Source of the DNA: Micromonospora zingiberis
GTDB taxonomy: Bacteria > Actinomycetota > Actinomycetes > Mycobacteriales > Micromonosporaceae
Direction of reading: 5' to 3'
DNA length: 64,000 bases
Assembly (NCBI RefSeq): GCF_004331455.1
Contig: NZ_SJJR01000001.1
Coordinates: 434,001-498,000, forward strand
Position 1 is the first letter of the stretch; each line of letters opens with the position of its first letter. A program made the position numbers and the translations under genes. Positions 1 to 12,037 of the stretch are shown piece after piece. Below the pieces are notes generated by a model, which did not search any database, had not been told where the DNA came from, and worked only from the letters and a program-made list of their open reading frames with translations.

Positions 1-144
1 GCGCGGGTAGTCCACCCCGACCAACAGCTCGGAACCGCCCGAGCCGGTCCCGCCGCCCGCGTCGTTGCCGCAGCCGGCGGCGAAGGTGGCGGACGCGGTG
101 AGCATCGTCGCCAGCCCCACGCTCAGCAGAGCCCTACGATTCAT
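1..144 (-). CDS. Sugar ABC transporter substrate-binding lipoprotein, N-terminal fragment
   Basis: Only the first 48 codons lie in the window; the gene runs off the left edge. It reads MNRRALLSVG..., then a hydrophobic stretch ending ATFAAGC, a usable lipobox with Cys25 as the lipidated residue. A Gly/Ser-rich linker follows, then ELLVGVDYPR, which resembles the start of ribose/xylose-type periplasmic binding proteins. The role would be extracellular capture of a sugar for an ABC importer. It lies 91 bp downstream of the fucosidase on the same strand and could be co-transcribed with it or start from its own promoter. A CATCCGACGT motif lies 25 bp upstream of its start codon. Family assignment from so short a piece is tentative. 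Confidence 0.6.
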   Translation of the reverse strand, partial: MNRRALLSVGLATMLTASATFAAGCGNDAGGGTGSGGSELLVGVDYPR

Positions 145-168
145 TGATCTTCCTCCATATTCGGGAGT

Positions 169-178
169 CATCCGACGT
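169..178 (-). promoter_or_regulatory. Putative operator CATCCGACGT upstream of the binding-protein gene
   Basis: The + strand reads CATCCGACGT. It matches CATCAGACGT upstream of the fucosidase and CATCAGATGT upstream of the beta-galactosidase (consensus CATC(A/C)GA(C/T)GT). It sits between the fucosidase stop and the lipoprotein start. The regulator is unknown; the half-sites CATC/GA(C/T)G are compatible with a GntR-type protein. Confidence 0.35.
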
Positions 179-235
179 GTGTCGCCGCAACCCTGAAGGT
201 CACGGCGACACAGGTCGGACGGGAGTGCGAGGGAA

Positions 236-2503
236 TCAGACTGCGGTGATGGTCCACAGCAGGTTGGTGCTGCCGTCCCAGCTCCACTGCTTGACGATGG
301 AGCCGGAGGCGACCTGACCACCGCCGTCGAGCACCAGCCCGGTCGCCCGGTTGGCGATCCGGTACCGCCGGTTGCCCTGGTCGGTGATCTGCCACTGTTG
401 GTTGTTGCTGCCGTTCCACGGCGCCTGTTGCGCGGCGGCGCCGCTGCTGGTGGCGCCGAAGCCGTCGACCACCATCCCGTTGGTGCGGTTGACGATCCGG
501 TGGTAGCCGGTGCCCAGGTCGACGAGCTGCCACTGCAGGTTGGTGCTGCTGTCCCAGCTCCACTGCTTCAGCTGCGCGCCGGAGGCGACGTTGCCGCCGC
601 TGTCGAGGACCAGCCCGTTGGTCACGTTCGTGATCCGCTGGTACGTCGCCGGATTGAAGGTGACCCGCAGCGAGGCGATGGCGTCGTTGTTGCCGGTGTT
701 GCGCAGGTCGGCGTTGTCGCTGGTGAAGGTCCAGCTGGTGCCGGAGAAGTTGTCGTTGGCGTACCCGACGAGCTGGTGGCCGGCGGTGACCCGGACCGAC
801 GAGATGGTCCGCAGCCCGACGCCGGCCGCCTGCAACTGGGCCGCGGTGTAGCTGCCGACCGCCAGGTTGACGCCGTTCTCGTAACCGGTGTGCTGGTAGA
901 CGCTGACCGGGGGCGAGACGGTGGGTCCGCCGCCGAGCGTCGGGATCGGACCGTTGAAGGTCAGCTTGACCACGTACGCCGGCGCGCTGAACGGTGCGCT
1001 GGCCGACGGCATGGTGATCCGCAGCCCGGTGGCGTCCTGGGTACGGGTCGGCAGGTTGATGTAGCTGCCGGCGGTCGAGCCGAGCAGTTGTACGCCGGCC
1101 AGCGAGCTGAGGTTGATCCGGTTCGAGGCGAGCGTGGTGATGTTGACCGTGCTGCCCGGCCAGCCGAGGATCGTGGCGTACAGCACCCGGCTGTCCTTGC
1201 TGCGGGTGAACCGGATGTCCTGCGGCGTGCCGGCCACCGGCGCGACGAAGTAACCGCCGCCCATCCGGGTCGGCCCCTCACCAAAGGCGGTCCAGGCCCG
1301 GGTGGAGTAGATCGACTCACCGAAGCGGCGCAGGTAGTCACCGATGCTGCGGAGCAGGGTCTGCTGCCCGGTCGGGATGGTGCCGTCGGCCATCGGCGCG
1401 ATGTTGAGCACCATGTTGCCGTTCTTACTGACCCGGTCGATCAACGAGTGCAGCATCTGGTTGAGCGTGTAGTAGCCGAGCCCGACGGTGTAGCTCCAAC
1501 TGGAGCTGCTGATGCTGTCGTCGGTGAGCCAGTAGGGCTCACGCAGCTCGGCCGGACCACCGCGCTCGTAGTCGTAGACCGCACCGCCGAGTTCCAGGCC
1601 GTCCTTGTAGGTGGCGACGACCTCCTTGTCCCACGCGACGGCCCGGTTGTAGTAGTACGCCAGGAACCGCAGCCGCTGGGCATCGCTGATCCGGCGCAGG
1701 TCGAAGTCCTGCCAGATGATGTCCGGCTGCGCCTGGTCGATGATCTCCCGCAGCTTGTCGAACCAGAGCTGCTCCTGCGCGGCGGTGCCCAACTGGCCGT
1801 ACAGCTTGCGCAGGCTCGGGTCGGACTGCTGCGGCGCCCAGCCGTAGAAGCCGGTGAAGTTGAAGGCGTGGTGCATGGCGACCATGACCTTGAGCCCTCG
1901 GGCCCGGATCGCGTCGGTGTGCAGCCGCAGCAGATCCAGGCGCGGCCCCCGGGCCACCGAGTTCCACTCGTTGACCTGGCTGTTCCACATGGAGAAACCG
2001 TCGTGGTGCTCGGCCACCGGCCCGGCGAACCGGGCCCCGGCGTCGACGAACAGTTGCGCCCACTCGTTGGGGTCGAAGTTGCCGCCGGCCGAGCGCAGCC
2101 GTGGGGCGAACTGCACGAACCGGCCCGAGCGGTCGTTCGCCCCGTTGATGAAGTTGTGGTACGGCCAGACCGACGGGTCGCCGTACGTGTTGCGGTGGTG
2201 GTTGTTCTCGTTCGAGCCGGCGTTGTACATGTTGCGCGGGTACCACTCGTTGGCGTACGCCGGAACACTGAACGCGCCCCAGTGGAAGTAGATGCCGAAC
2301 TTGGCGTCCTGGAACCACTCGGCTGCCGCAGGGTGCTGGCCGACCGAGGCCCACGTCTCGGCGTAGCTGGAGGGGCCGGGGATCGCGGCGTGGGCGGGCA
2401 GCGGGCGGGCGATGCCGCCGGCACCGATGCCGACCGCGGCGGCGGCGCCACCCGCGCCGAGGGCGGCCAGTAGCGAGCGTCGGGTGAGCGGGGGACGGGA
2501 CAT
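236..2503 (-). CDS. Secreted GH29 alpha-L-fucosidase with beta/gamma-crystallin-like and ricin-type lectin domains
   Basis: A 755-residue extracellular exo-glycosidase predicted to release L-fucose from glycans. The N-terminus has a twin-arginine-like signal (TRRSLLAALGAGG, cleavage near PAHA, about residue 39). The GH29 barrel starts at about residue 60 (EWFQDAKFGIYFHWG) and contains AEHHDGF at 164-170; Asp266 in DIIWQDFD is the likely nucleophile by comparison with GH29 enzymes. After the catalytic part comes a beta/gamma-crystallin-like module (about 530-610; SVYQHTGYENG, DNFSGTSWTF), then a ricin-B-like beta-trefoil of about 140 residues with QW motifs (NLQWQL, NQQWQI, NLLWTI). The lectin probably anchors the enzyme to polysaccharide. 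The start has GGAGGG 7 nt upstream. The triple architecture is assigned by eye; the GH29 call is firm. Confidence 0.9.
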   Translation of the reverse strand: MSRPPLTRRSLLAALGAGGAAAAVGIGAGGIARPLPAHAAIPGPSSYAETWASVGQHPAAAEWFQDAKFGIYFHWGAFSVPAYANEWYPRNMYNAGSNENNHHRNTYGDPSVWPYHNFINGANDRSGRFVQFAPRLRSAGGNFDPNEWAQLFVDAGARFAGPVAEHHDGFSMWNSQVNEWNSVARGPRLDLLRLHTDAIRARGLKVMVAMHHAFNFTGFYGWAPQQSDPSLRKLYGQLGTAAQEQLWFDKLREIIDQAQPDIIWQDFDLRRISDAQRLRFLAYYYNRAVAWDKEVVATYKDGLELGGAVYDYERGGPAELREPYWLTDDSISSSSWSYTVGLGYYTLNQMLHSLIDRVSKNGNMVLNIAPMADGTIPTGQQTLLRSIGDYLRRFGESIYSTRAWTAFGEGPTRMGGGYFVAPVAGTPQDIRFTRSKDSRVLYATILGWPGSTVNITTLASNRINLSSLAGVQLLGSTAGSYINLPTRTQDATGLRITMPSASAPFSAPAYVVKLTFNGPIPTLGGGPTVSPPVSVYQHTGYENGVNLAVGSYTAAQLQAAGVGLRTISSVRVTAGHQLVGYANDNFSGTSWTFTSDNADLRNTGNNDAIASLRVTFNPATYQRITNVTNGLVLDSGGNVASGAQLKQWSWDSSTNLQWQLVDLGTGYHRIVNRTNGMVVDGFGATSSGAAAQQAPWNGSNNQQWQITDQGNRRYRIANRATGLVLDGGGQVASGSIVKQWSWDGSTNLLWTITAV

Positions 2504-2556
2504 GGGGATCCCTCCAAAACACGGTGGCGGGGGTGGTGGAGCTCGCGTGCCTTAGA

Positions 2557-2566
2557 CATCAGACGT
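2557..2566 (-). promoter_or_regulatory. Putative operator CATCAGACGT, fucosidase promoter
   Basis: CATCAGACGT lies 54 bp upstream of the fucosidase start. The same element (CATCAGATGT, 11411) precedes the beta-galactosidase in the same orientation relative to the gene. The downstream bases GTTAAGCG are also found next to the variant element upstream of the sugar-acid binding protein (52688-52701). Confidence 0.4.
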
Positions 2567-2666
2567 TAAGCGTTTCCGGTATGTAACGTCAACGCCCCTG
2601 TTTGGAAGAGATGCGTGCTCGTGACGATCGTGCTCGCCGGCCATGGAGCTGAGCAGGCAGCGATAG

Positions 2667-2676
2667 GTCTGATGAA
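2667..2676 (+). promoter_or_regulatory. Second TCTGATG element, fucosidase upstream region
   Basis: GGTCTGATGA, the inverse orientation of the element at 2557. An identical 10-mer occurs at 11485-11494 upstream of the beta-galactosidase. The paired arrangement in both promoters supports a regulatory role, perhaps with DNA looping. Confidence 0.35.
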
Positions 2677-2950
2677 TTCGCCTCGGGGCGACGGAAGGGG
2701 GATCATGAGGACCCCGGTCCGGCCGGCGGCCACCAGCACGCGGCACAGCCGGGGCGGGCCGACGGCCGCGAGGCGGTGGGCCCGAACCCGCCGAAACCCG
2801 TCATGTTGGCGGTCACATCGAGGCACCTGCGGAGGCAGTGTTCCCGCACGCGGCGCCACTGTGCGAACGTTAACATCGATGGCACTAAAATTGCCAGCTT
2901 GTTTCCGCTGGACAAATCGCCCGTACCGTCGAGCGCCAGTCACCTGAAAC

Positions 2951-2985
2951 GAGAACTGCCACCGGGTCGACCGGTGGCAGTTCTC
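2951..2985. terminator. Hairpin terminator after the MMPL gene
   Basis: Perfect 15-bp inverted repeat GAGAACTGCCACCGG / CCGGTGGCAGTTCTC with a 5-nt loop, 13 bp beyond the stop of the leftward MMPL gene. There is no clear U-tract, as is common in actinomycetes. Confidence 0.6.
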
Positions 2986-2998
2986 GGAGCGGCCCGGA

Positions 2999-5206
2999 TC
3001 AGCGAGCGGCGTCGACCAGGTCCCGCTCGGGCGGGGCCGGCTCGGCCGCCGTACGCAGCCGGTCGCCTTCGACATCCACGTCCGGCAGGATCCGGTCCAG
3101 CCAGCCCGGCAGTGCCCAGGCCCGCTTGCCGAGCAGCGTCATCACGGCCGGTACCAGGGTCATCCGCACCACGAAGGCGTCGAAGAGGATCGCCGCCGCG
3201 AGCGCGAACCCGATCGACTTGATGATCGACTCGTCGGCGAGGATGAAACCGGCGAACACGCTGATCATGATGATGGCGGCGGCGGTGACCACCCGCGCGC
3301 TGTGGCTGAAGCCGTTGACCACCGCCTGGGTCGGCTCGGCGCCGTGCACGAACTCCTCACGCATCCGGGTGACCAGGAAGACCTCGTAGTCCATCGCCAA
3401 CCCGAAGACGATGCCGATGAGCAGCACCGGGATCAGGCTGGCGATCGGTCCGGTCTGTTCGACCCCGAACAGACCGGACAGCCAGCCCCACTGGAACACC
3501 GCGACCAGCGCGCCGAACGTCGCGGCCACGCTGAGCAGGAACCCGGCGATCGCCTTCAACGGCACCAGCAGCGAACGGAACAACACGGTCAGCAGCAGGA
3601 ACGCCAGCAGCACGATGACCGCCAGGTACGGCACCAGGGCCCCGCCCATCCGCGCCGAGATGTCGATGTTGATCGCGGTGGCGCCGGTGACCGCCAGGTC
3701 GGCCCCGGTCCGGTCGGTCAGTCCCGGCGCCTGGTCCCGGATCGCGTGTACGAGGTCGGTGGTCTGCTCGCTGTCCGGTCCGCTGGTCGGCACCACCTGG
3801 AGGATCGCCGTGTCACCGGCGGGGTTGAAGGCCGGCGGGGCGACCGTGGCAACCCCGGACAGAGCCTGGACCGTGGCCGTGGCGTCCGCTGCGGCAGCCT
3901 GCGGGTCCGCGCTGCCCGCGGCGTCCACCACCACCATCAGGGGCCCGTTGAAGCCCGCGCCGAAACCCTCGGTGAGCAGGTCGTACGCCTTGCGTTGGGT
4001 GCTCTGCGCCGAGCCCATGTTGTCGCCCGGCAGGCCGAGTCGCAGGTCCAGGGCGGGGACGGCGACCACGAGCAGGCCCAGCGTGGCGGCGAGCACCGCC
4101 ACCAGCGGACGCCGGGTGATCAGCTCGGCCCAGCGCCGTCCGGCGGTGCGCCGAGCCGCCGGTGCGGTCGTCTCGGCGCCCGGCGTACGGCGTTGCCGGC
4201 GGCCGAGGGCGCGCGATCCGACGAAGCCGAGCAGGGCGGGCAGCAGGGTCAACGCGATGAACACGGCGACCACCACCGCACCGGCCGCGGCCAGGCCCAT
4301 CTGAGTCAGGAACGGGATGTTCACCACGGCCAACGCGGTGAGCGCGATCACCACGGTCAGCCCGGCGAAGGTCACCGCGGACCCGGCGGTGCCGACCGCG
4401 CGGCCGGCCGCCTCGACACCGGTACGCCCCTGGGCCAGTTCCTGCCGGTAACGGAAGACGATGAACAGGGCGTAGTCGATCGCCACGGCGAGCCCGAGCA
4501 TCAGCGCGAGAGTGGGAGTGGTGGCACCGAGTTCGACGAAACCCGAGGCGATCTGGATCGCGGCCAACGCGGCGGCCACCCCGATGATCGCCGTGAGCAG
4601 GGGCAGCCCCGCCGCGACCAGTGAGCCGAAGGTGATCAGCAGGACCACCGCGGCAACCGCCAGACCGATCACCTCACTGGCGTTCTGCCCACCGCCACGC
4701 TCCTGCATCGCGTCGCCGCCGGCCTCGACGGTCAGGCCGGTGGTCCGGCCGACGTCGAGCGCGGCGATCAACGCCGCCCGATCCGCATCGGTCATGCCGT
4801 CCGCCTGAACCTGGTACGTGACCTGTGCGAACGCGACCGTACCGGCCTGGTTGACCGTCCTGGCGAGCGGATCGGTGACGTCCGCGACCTGCCCGAGGTC
4901 GCGCAGTTGGGCGACCGTCGCCGCCACGGCGGCCCGGTTCTGCGGGTCGGTCAGCTTCTCCCCGGCCGGCGCGGCGAAGACCACCCGCGCCTGGGCGTTG
5001 CCGGCCGCGGCCTGCGGGAAACGCTGCGCGAGCAGGTCCTGAGCCTCCTGGGCCTCGGTACCGGGAATCGAGAAGTTCTCGGCGGCCGGTCCGGAGAGCG
5101 TGAACGCGCCCACCCCCAGCGCCGCGAGCAGCGCCACCCACAGCGCCAGTACCAGCCTTCGGCGGCGGAAGCTGAGCTTGCCGAGCCGATACAGATAGGT
5201 AGCCAT
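2999..5206 (-). CDS. MMPL/RND-family membrane transporter
   Basis: A 735-residue proton-driven exporter of the MMPL type, which moves lipids, siderophores or drugs across the cytoplasmic membrane. Two similar halves are visible, each with one leading membrane helix, a large external domain and a block of five helices (first half about 15-335; second half begins RRPLVAVLAATLGLLVV). The motif GLAMDYEVFLVTRMREE in the second half and GLAVAIDYALFIVFRYRQE in the first are the family's conserved Asp-Tyr helices. The start at MATYLYRLG was chosen because GGAGA lies 6 nt upstream; an upstream in-frame ATG (5242) lacks a ribosome site. It is divergent from the histidine kinase/response regulator pair, a common arrangement when the two-component system controls the pump. 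Confidence 0.9.
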   Translation of the reverse strand: MATYLYRLGKLSFRRRRLVLALWVALLAALGVGAFTLSGPAAENFSIPGTEAQEAQDLLAQRFPQAAAGNAQARVVFAAPAGEKLTDPQNRAAVAATVAQLRDLGQVADVTDPLARTVNQAGTVAFAQVTYQVQADGMTDADRAALIAALDVGRTTGLTVEAGGDAMQERGGGQNASEVIGLAVAAVVLLITFGSLVAAGLPLLTAIIGVAAALAAIQIASGFVELGATTPTLALMLGLAVAIDYALFIVFRYRQELAQGRTGVEAAGRAVGTAGSAVTFAGLTVVIALTALAVVNIPFLTQMGLAAAGAVVVAVFIALTLLPALLGFVGSRALGRRQRRTPGAETTAPAARRTAGRRWAELITRRPLVAVLAATLGLLVVAVPALDLRLGLPGDNMGSAQSTQRKAYDLLTEGFGAGFNGPLMVVVDAAGSADPQAAAADATATVQALSGVATVAPPAFNPAGDTAILQVVPTSGPDSEQTTDLVHAIRDQAPGLTDRTGADLAVTGATAINIDISARMGGALVPYLAVIVLLAFLLLTVLFRSLLVPLKAIAGFLLSVAATFGALVAVFQWGWLSGLFGVEQTGPIASLIPVLLIGIVFGLAMDYEVFLVTRMREEFVHGAEPTQAVVNGFSHSARVVTAAAIIMISVFAGFILADESIIKSIGFALAAAILFDAFVVRMTLVPAVMTLLGKRAWALPGWLDRILPDVDVEGDRLRTAAEPAPPERDLVDAAR

Positions 5207-5291
5207 CGAGTCTCCAGTACGCCGACTACGGAACGTGTCCACGCTTGCATTCGCGCAGCCGCCAAGCGTCGTCCGTACGCAGGCAGGTCCG

Positions 5292-5307
5292 TACCACGAG
5301 CGTGGTA
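5292..5307. promoter_or_regulatory. Palindrome between MMPL and kinase genes
   Basis: TACCACG-AG-CGTGGTA is a perfect 7-bp inverted repeat in the 170-bp divergent promoter region. NarL/LuxR-type regulators bind short palindromes of this kind, so it is a candidate site for the adjacent response regulator, controlling the pump, the kinase operon or both. No experimental support. Confidence 0.4.
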
Positions 5308-5376
5308 TTCGGACGCCGTCCAGCTACTACGCGTGCAGGAGGCATGGGGCGGTGACGACGCGTACCGTTCAGGACG

Positions 5377-6753
5377 ATGGAGACCAGGAACGCCGTACGG
5401 TTCAGCGCGCTCAGGCAGGCGGTGGGTAGGCCGCTGCTGCTCGACCTGCTGCTGGCCGTGGTGCTCTCGATCGCCGTGTTGCGCAAGGCGGCCGAGGACG
5501 GGCAACCCGCGTTCGGCGACATGCTGATCGCCACGGTGGCCTTCGTCGCGGTGCTGTTGCGACGCATCCGTCCCTGGCTCGCGCTGGGCATCTCCACGGT
5601 CGCCACGGCCGGCGCGATATGGCACGGAGTGAGCAATCCTGGTCTGATCATCGCAATCGGGGTCATCACGTACTCGATCGCCGCACACACCGACCGCCGG
5701 CGGGGCTGGACCTGCGCCGTCGCCGCATCGTCGGTGGTCTACCTGACCGGTCTGGTGGTGGCCCCCGACAACTGGTGGCGGCTGGAGGTCCTCGGCGTGT
5801 TCGCGTGGATCTTCCTCGCCGCGGCCGTCGGCGACGCGCGGCGTACCCAACGCGCCTACATCCTGGAGGTGGAGGCGCGGGCCCACCGGGCCGAGCAGAC
5901 CCGCGACGAGGAGGCCCGGCGACGGGTCGTGGAGGAACGGCTCCGCATCGCCCGGGAACTGCACGACGTGGTCGCCCACCACATCGCCGTGATCAACGTG
6001 CAGGCCGGTGCCGCCGCGCACGTGCTGGAACGCCAGCCCGAGCGGATCGGGCCGGTGCTCGCACACATCCGGGAAGCCTCCGACACCGTCCTGAAGGAGA
6101 TCCAGACGGTGGTCGGCATGCTGCGCGGGCCCGGCGAGACGGAGAGCACCGAGCCGACGCCGGGCCTGGCCCAACTACCCGAACTACTCGCCGGCCTGGC
6201 GGCGGCCGGTTTCCGGGTACGCCACCAGCAGCGCGGCCCGGCCCGCGAGCTACCCGCGCTGGTCGACCTCGCCGCCTACCGGATCGTTCAGGAGGCGTTG
6301 ACCAACGCGCACCGGTACGGCCTCGGCACCGCCGGGCTGCTCGTCGAGTACACGCCCGGCGGTGTCGTCCTCGACATCGACAACGAGATCCGGCCGTTCC
6401 CGCCCGCCTCCGGCGCCGGCTACGGCCTGGTGGGCATGCACGAGCGGGCCGCCTCGGCAGGCGGTCGGGTCAGCGCCGGCCCGACCGACGACGGCCGGTT
6501 CCGAGTGCACGCCGCCCTGCCCACCGACGAACCTCGGCACCATCCGGCCGACCCACCGGCCCCCCTGGCCTGCGCTGCCACCGGGACCAGGGCCACGCCA
6601 GCGCCCACCGGCACCAGCACCGGACCGTTGCCCACCGGCACCAGCACCGGACCGTTGCCCACCGGCACCAGCGCCGGGGCGCTCGACGCCGGGGCGGGCG
6701 CCCGGGTGTGCCCGGCCTGGGCCAGTGCCCGGGCACACCGGGAGCCGGCGTGA
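5377..6753 (+). CDS. Two-component sensor histidine kinase (HisKA_3 type)
   Basis: A 458-residue membrane sensor kinase. The N-terminal part has about four to five membrane helices (within residues 20-150) with little external loop, so it probably senses a membrane or intramembrane signal. A coiled linker (155-185) leads to the dimerisation/phosphoacceptor helix ERLRIARELHDVVAHH, with His196 as the phosphorylated residue, typical of HisKA_3 kinases. The ATPase domain follows, with DIDNEI (N/D-box-like) and GYGLVGMHERA (G box). The last 60 residues are an unusual low-complexity Pro/Thr/Gly/Ala tail encoded by a 27-bp tandem repeat. The stop overlaps the start of the response regulator, so the two are translationally coupled. 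Confidence 0.9.
   Translation: METRNAVRFSALRQAVGRPLLLDLLLAVVLSIAVLRKAAEDGQPAFGDMLIATVAFVAVLLRRIRPWLALGISTVATAGAIWHGVSNPGLIIAIGVITYSIAAHTDRRRGWTCAVAASSVVYLTGLVVAPDNWWRLEVLGVFAWIFLAAAVGDARRTQRAYILEVEARAHRAEQTRDEEARRRVVEERLRIARELHDVVAHHIAVINVQAGAAAHVLERQPERIGPVLAHIREASDTVLKEIQTVVGMLRGPGETESTEPTPGLAQLPELLAGLAAAGFRVRHQQRGPARELPALVDLAAYRIVQEALTNAHRYGLGTAGLLVEYTPGGVVLDIDNEIRPFPPASGAGYGLVGMHERAASAGGRVSAGPTDDGRFRVHAALPTDEPRHHPADPPAPLACAATGTRATPAPTGTSTGPLPTGTSTGPLPTGTSAGALDAGAGARVCPAWASARAHREPA
6604..6684 (+). repeat. 27-bp tandem repeat, three units, in the kinase tail
   Basis: Two identical 27-bp units (6604-6630, 6631-6657) and a third degenerate one encode Pro-Thr-Gly-Thr-Ser-Thr-Gly-Pro-Leu repeats. 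Being a multiple of three, copy changes keep frame. Confidence 0.85.
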
Positions 6754-7433
6754 CGATCAGGGTCGTGCTCGCCGACGACCAGGCGCTGATCCGCGCCGGT
6801 TTCCGCATGATCATCGACTCCGAGCCGGGCTTCGCGGTGGTCGCCGAGGCGGAGGACGGGCGGGCCGCGGTCGACCTGGCCCGCAGTTGCCGCGCCGATG
6901 TCGTACTCATGGACATCCGGATGCCCCGGCTGGACGGCATCGAGGCCACCCGCCGCATCGGCGCCGACGACGACCTGGCCGGAGTCCGCGTACTGGTGCT
7001 CACCACCTTCGAGAACGACGACAACGTGGTACGCGCGCTCCAGGCCGGTGCCAGCGGCTTCCTCGGCAAGAGCGTCGCGCCCGAGGAGCTGCTGCGCGCC
7101 ATCCGGGTCGTCGCCGACGGTGCCGCGCTGCTCTCACCGAAGGCGACCACCGCGCTGGTCAGCCGGTTCCTCGCCGAGCTGCGGTCGCCGCCGGACAGCC
7201 GGATCCGGGGCCTCGACCTGCTCACCGACCGGGAGCGCGAGGTGCTCGTGCTCGTCGCGCACGGGCTGTCCAACGACGACATCGCCGACCGGCTGTTCGT
7301 CTCACCGCTGACCGCCAAGACCCACGTGAACCGGGCGATGACCAAGCTCAACGTCCGCGACCGCGCGCAACTGGTCGTCCTGGCGTACCAGAGCGGTCTG
7401 GTACGCCAGGGCGACCGACTGCCCGCCCGCTGA
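6750..7433 (+). CDS. NarL/LuxR-family response regulator
   Basis: A 227-residue DNA-binding regulator partnered with the upstream kinase. The receiver domain (1-120) shows the acidic pair Asp9/Asp10, the phosphoacceptor Asp55 in VVLMDIRMP, Thr85 and Lys107 (FLGKS). A LuxR-type helix-turn-helix occupies about 160-222 (LTDREREVLVLVAHGLSNDDIADRLFVSPLTAKTH is in place). The start is the GTG that overlaps the kinase stop (GTGA), which gives the standard MTIRVVLADD beginning. Likely target: its own region and the divergent MMPL exporter, through the palindrome at 5292. Confidence 0.93.
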   Translation: MTIRVVLADDQALIRAGFRMIIDSEPGFAVVAEAEDGRAAVDLARSCRADVVLMDIRMPRLDGIEATRRIGADDDLAGVRVLVLTTFENDDNVVRALQAGASGFLGKSVAPEELLRAIRVVADGAALLSPKATTALVSRFLAELRSPPDSRIRGLDLLTDREREVLVLVAHGLSNDDIADRLFVSPLTAKTHVNRAMTKLNVRDRAQLVVLAYQSGLVRQGDRLPAR

Positions 7434-7470
7434 GCGGGCCGAGGATCGGTGTCGACACCCATCTGTCCCG

Positions 7471-7537
7471 CGCGGATCTTGGTACGAAGCGGCCCCCGTG
7501 AGGGCCCCGTGAGGGCCCTTTCGTACCAAGATCCGCG
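7471..7537. terminator. Bidirectional terminator, 18-bp perfect palindrome arms
   Basis: CGCGGATCTTGGTACGAA and its exact complement (7520-7537) enclose an inner GGGCCC-rich stem. It lies between the convergent response regulator and beta-galactosidase genes, ending 8 bp before the latter's stop. Confidence 0.75.
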
Positions 7538-7545
7538 GCTAGGAC

Positions 7546-11301
<3,756 letters not shown>

Positions 11302-11410
11302 TCAACGGGGTTCAGCTCACCGGGGGCGTGCGCCGGAAGGTCGAGGGGTGAAAACGACCCAACCCATATGATCCGGGCATCGATGAATCCCGCTGTAACC
11401 GTATGGTAAT

Positions 11411-11420
11411 CATCAGATGT
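11411..11420 (-). promoter_or_regulatory. Putative operator CATCAGATGT, beta-galactosidase promoter
   Basis: Differs at one base from the fucosidase element CATCAGACGT and has the same orientation relative to the gene, 137 bp upstream of the start codon. Confidence 0.4.
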
Positions 11421-11484
11421 ATGTCAATGTCCCGACGCAACACCCCGGACACGAGCACGCAGCAGAGCCACACGGCAACAACTT

Positions 11485-11494
11485 GGTCTGATGA
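11485..11494 (+). promoter_or_regulatory. Second TCTGATG element, beta-galactosidase upstream region
   Basis: GGTCTGATGA, identical over ten bases to the element at 2667-2676 upstream of the fucosidase, and like it inverted relative to the proximal copy. Confidence 0.35.
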
Positions 11495-11560
11495 CTGGCG
11501 AGTTCCGCCTGGACCGGCCGTCGAGACAACGGCCGGCCCAACAGGGCGACGCGGCGAGGC

Positions 11561-12037
11561 TCAGCGACCCGCCGGGCCCGCGAAGCCGGCTCCGGCGGCG
11601 GCGAGGTGCCGGCGGGCGGTGTCGATGAAGTCGCCGAACGGCTCGTCGGGTTGCCACTGCTCGTACGCGGTCATCAGGGCCGCCATCACGACGTTCAGTT
11701 GCAGCCGGGCCGCGGGCAACTGCTCGGCCGGGGTCCGCCGCTCGACCCACTGGCGGAGGTCCTCACTGATCCACCGACTGCCCTTGCCGAACGTCGCGGC
11801 CATCGCGGGGGCGGACGCCTTGATCCGCCGCAGCGCCACGAACGAGTCCTCGATCGAGGCCAACCCTTCCAGGACGGTGGCGGTCAACGCCTGCCAGAGC
11901 GGCTCGGTGTCGACGTGCCGGGCCTGGATGTCGGCCCAGACGGCGCGCTCCTGCGGGTCCGGCTGGGTGATGACGTCTTCCTTGGCCGGGAAGTAGTTGA
12001 AGAAACGTCGCCCGCGAGACGGTTCGAGGGCACGCAC
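11561..12037 (-). pseudogene. TetR-family regulator remnant lacking its DNA-binding domain
   Basis: The readable frame (158 residues from an ATG at 12037) contains GRRFFNYFPAKEDVI, which normally ends the TetR helix-turn-helix, followed by a full-length ligand domain resembling MftR-like regulators (EPLWQALTATVLEGL...). The roughly 45 residues that should precede it, including the recognition helices, are absent. In their place are about a dozen residues that run back into the adjacent DJ-1/PfpI gene. A protein from this frame could not bind DNA in the normal way. The gene is therefore a remnant, or makes only a ligand-binding fragment. It ends just before the beta-galactosidase promoter region. 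Confidence 0.75.

Larger units (their letters stand above)
2504..2950. other. Gene-free interval upstream of the fucosidase
   Basis: About 450 bp between the fucosidase start and the terminator of the MMPL gene. I see no convincing coding frame. It holds two copies of a TCTGATG-type element in opposite orientation, listed separately, which probably mark the fucosidase promoter region. Confidence 0.5.

Noticed and set aside
398-2473. A 691-codon rightward frame opposite the fucosidase
   Set aside because: Composition (Val/Gly/Arg/Asp rich, no domain) is that of an antisense frame in high-GC DNA; the opposite strand has a clear GH29 enzyme.
11606-12028. N-terminal extension of the DJ-1/PfpI frame to 432 codons
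   Set aside because: The added part is antisense to the TetR remnant and has no DJ-1 features, so it is not a real N-terminus.
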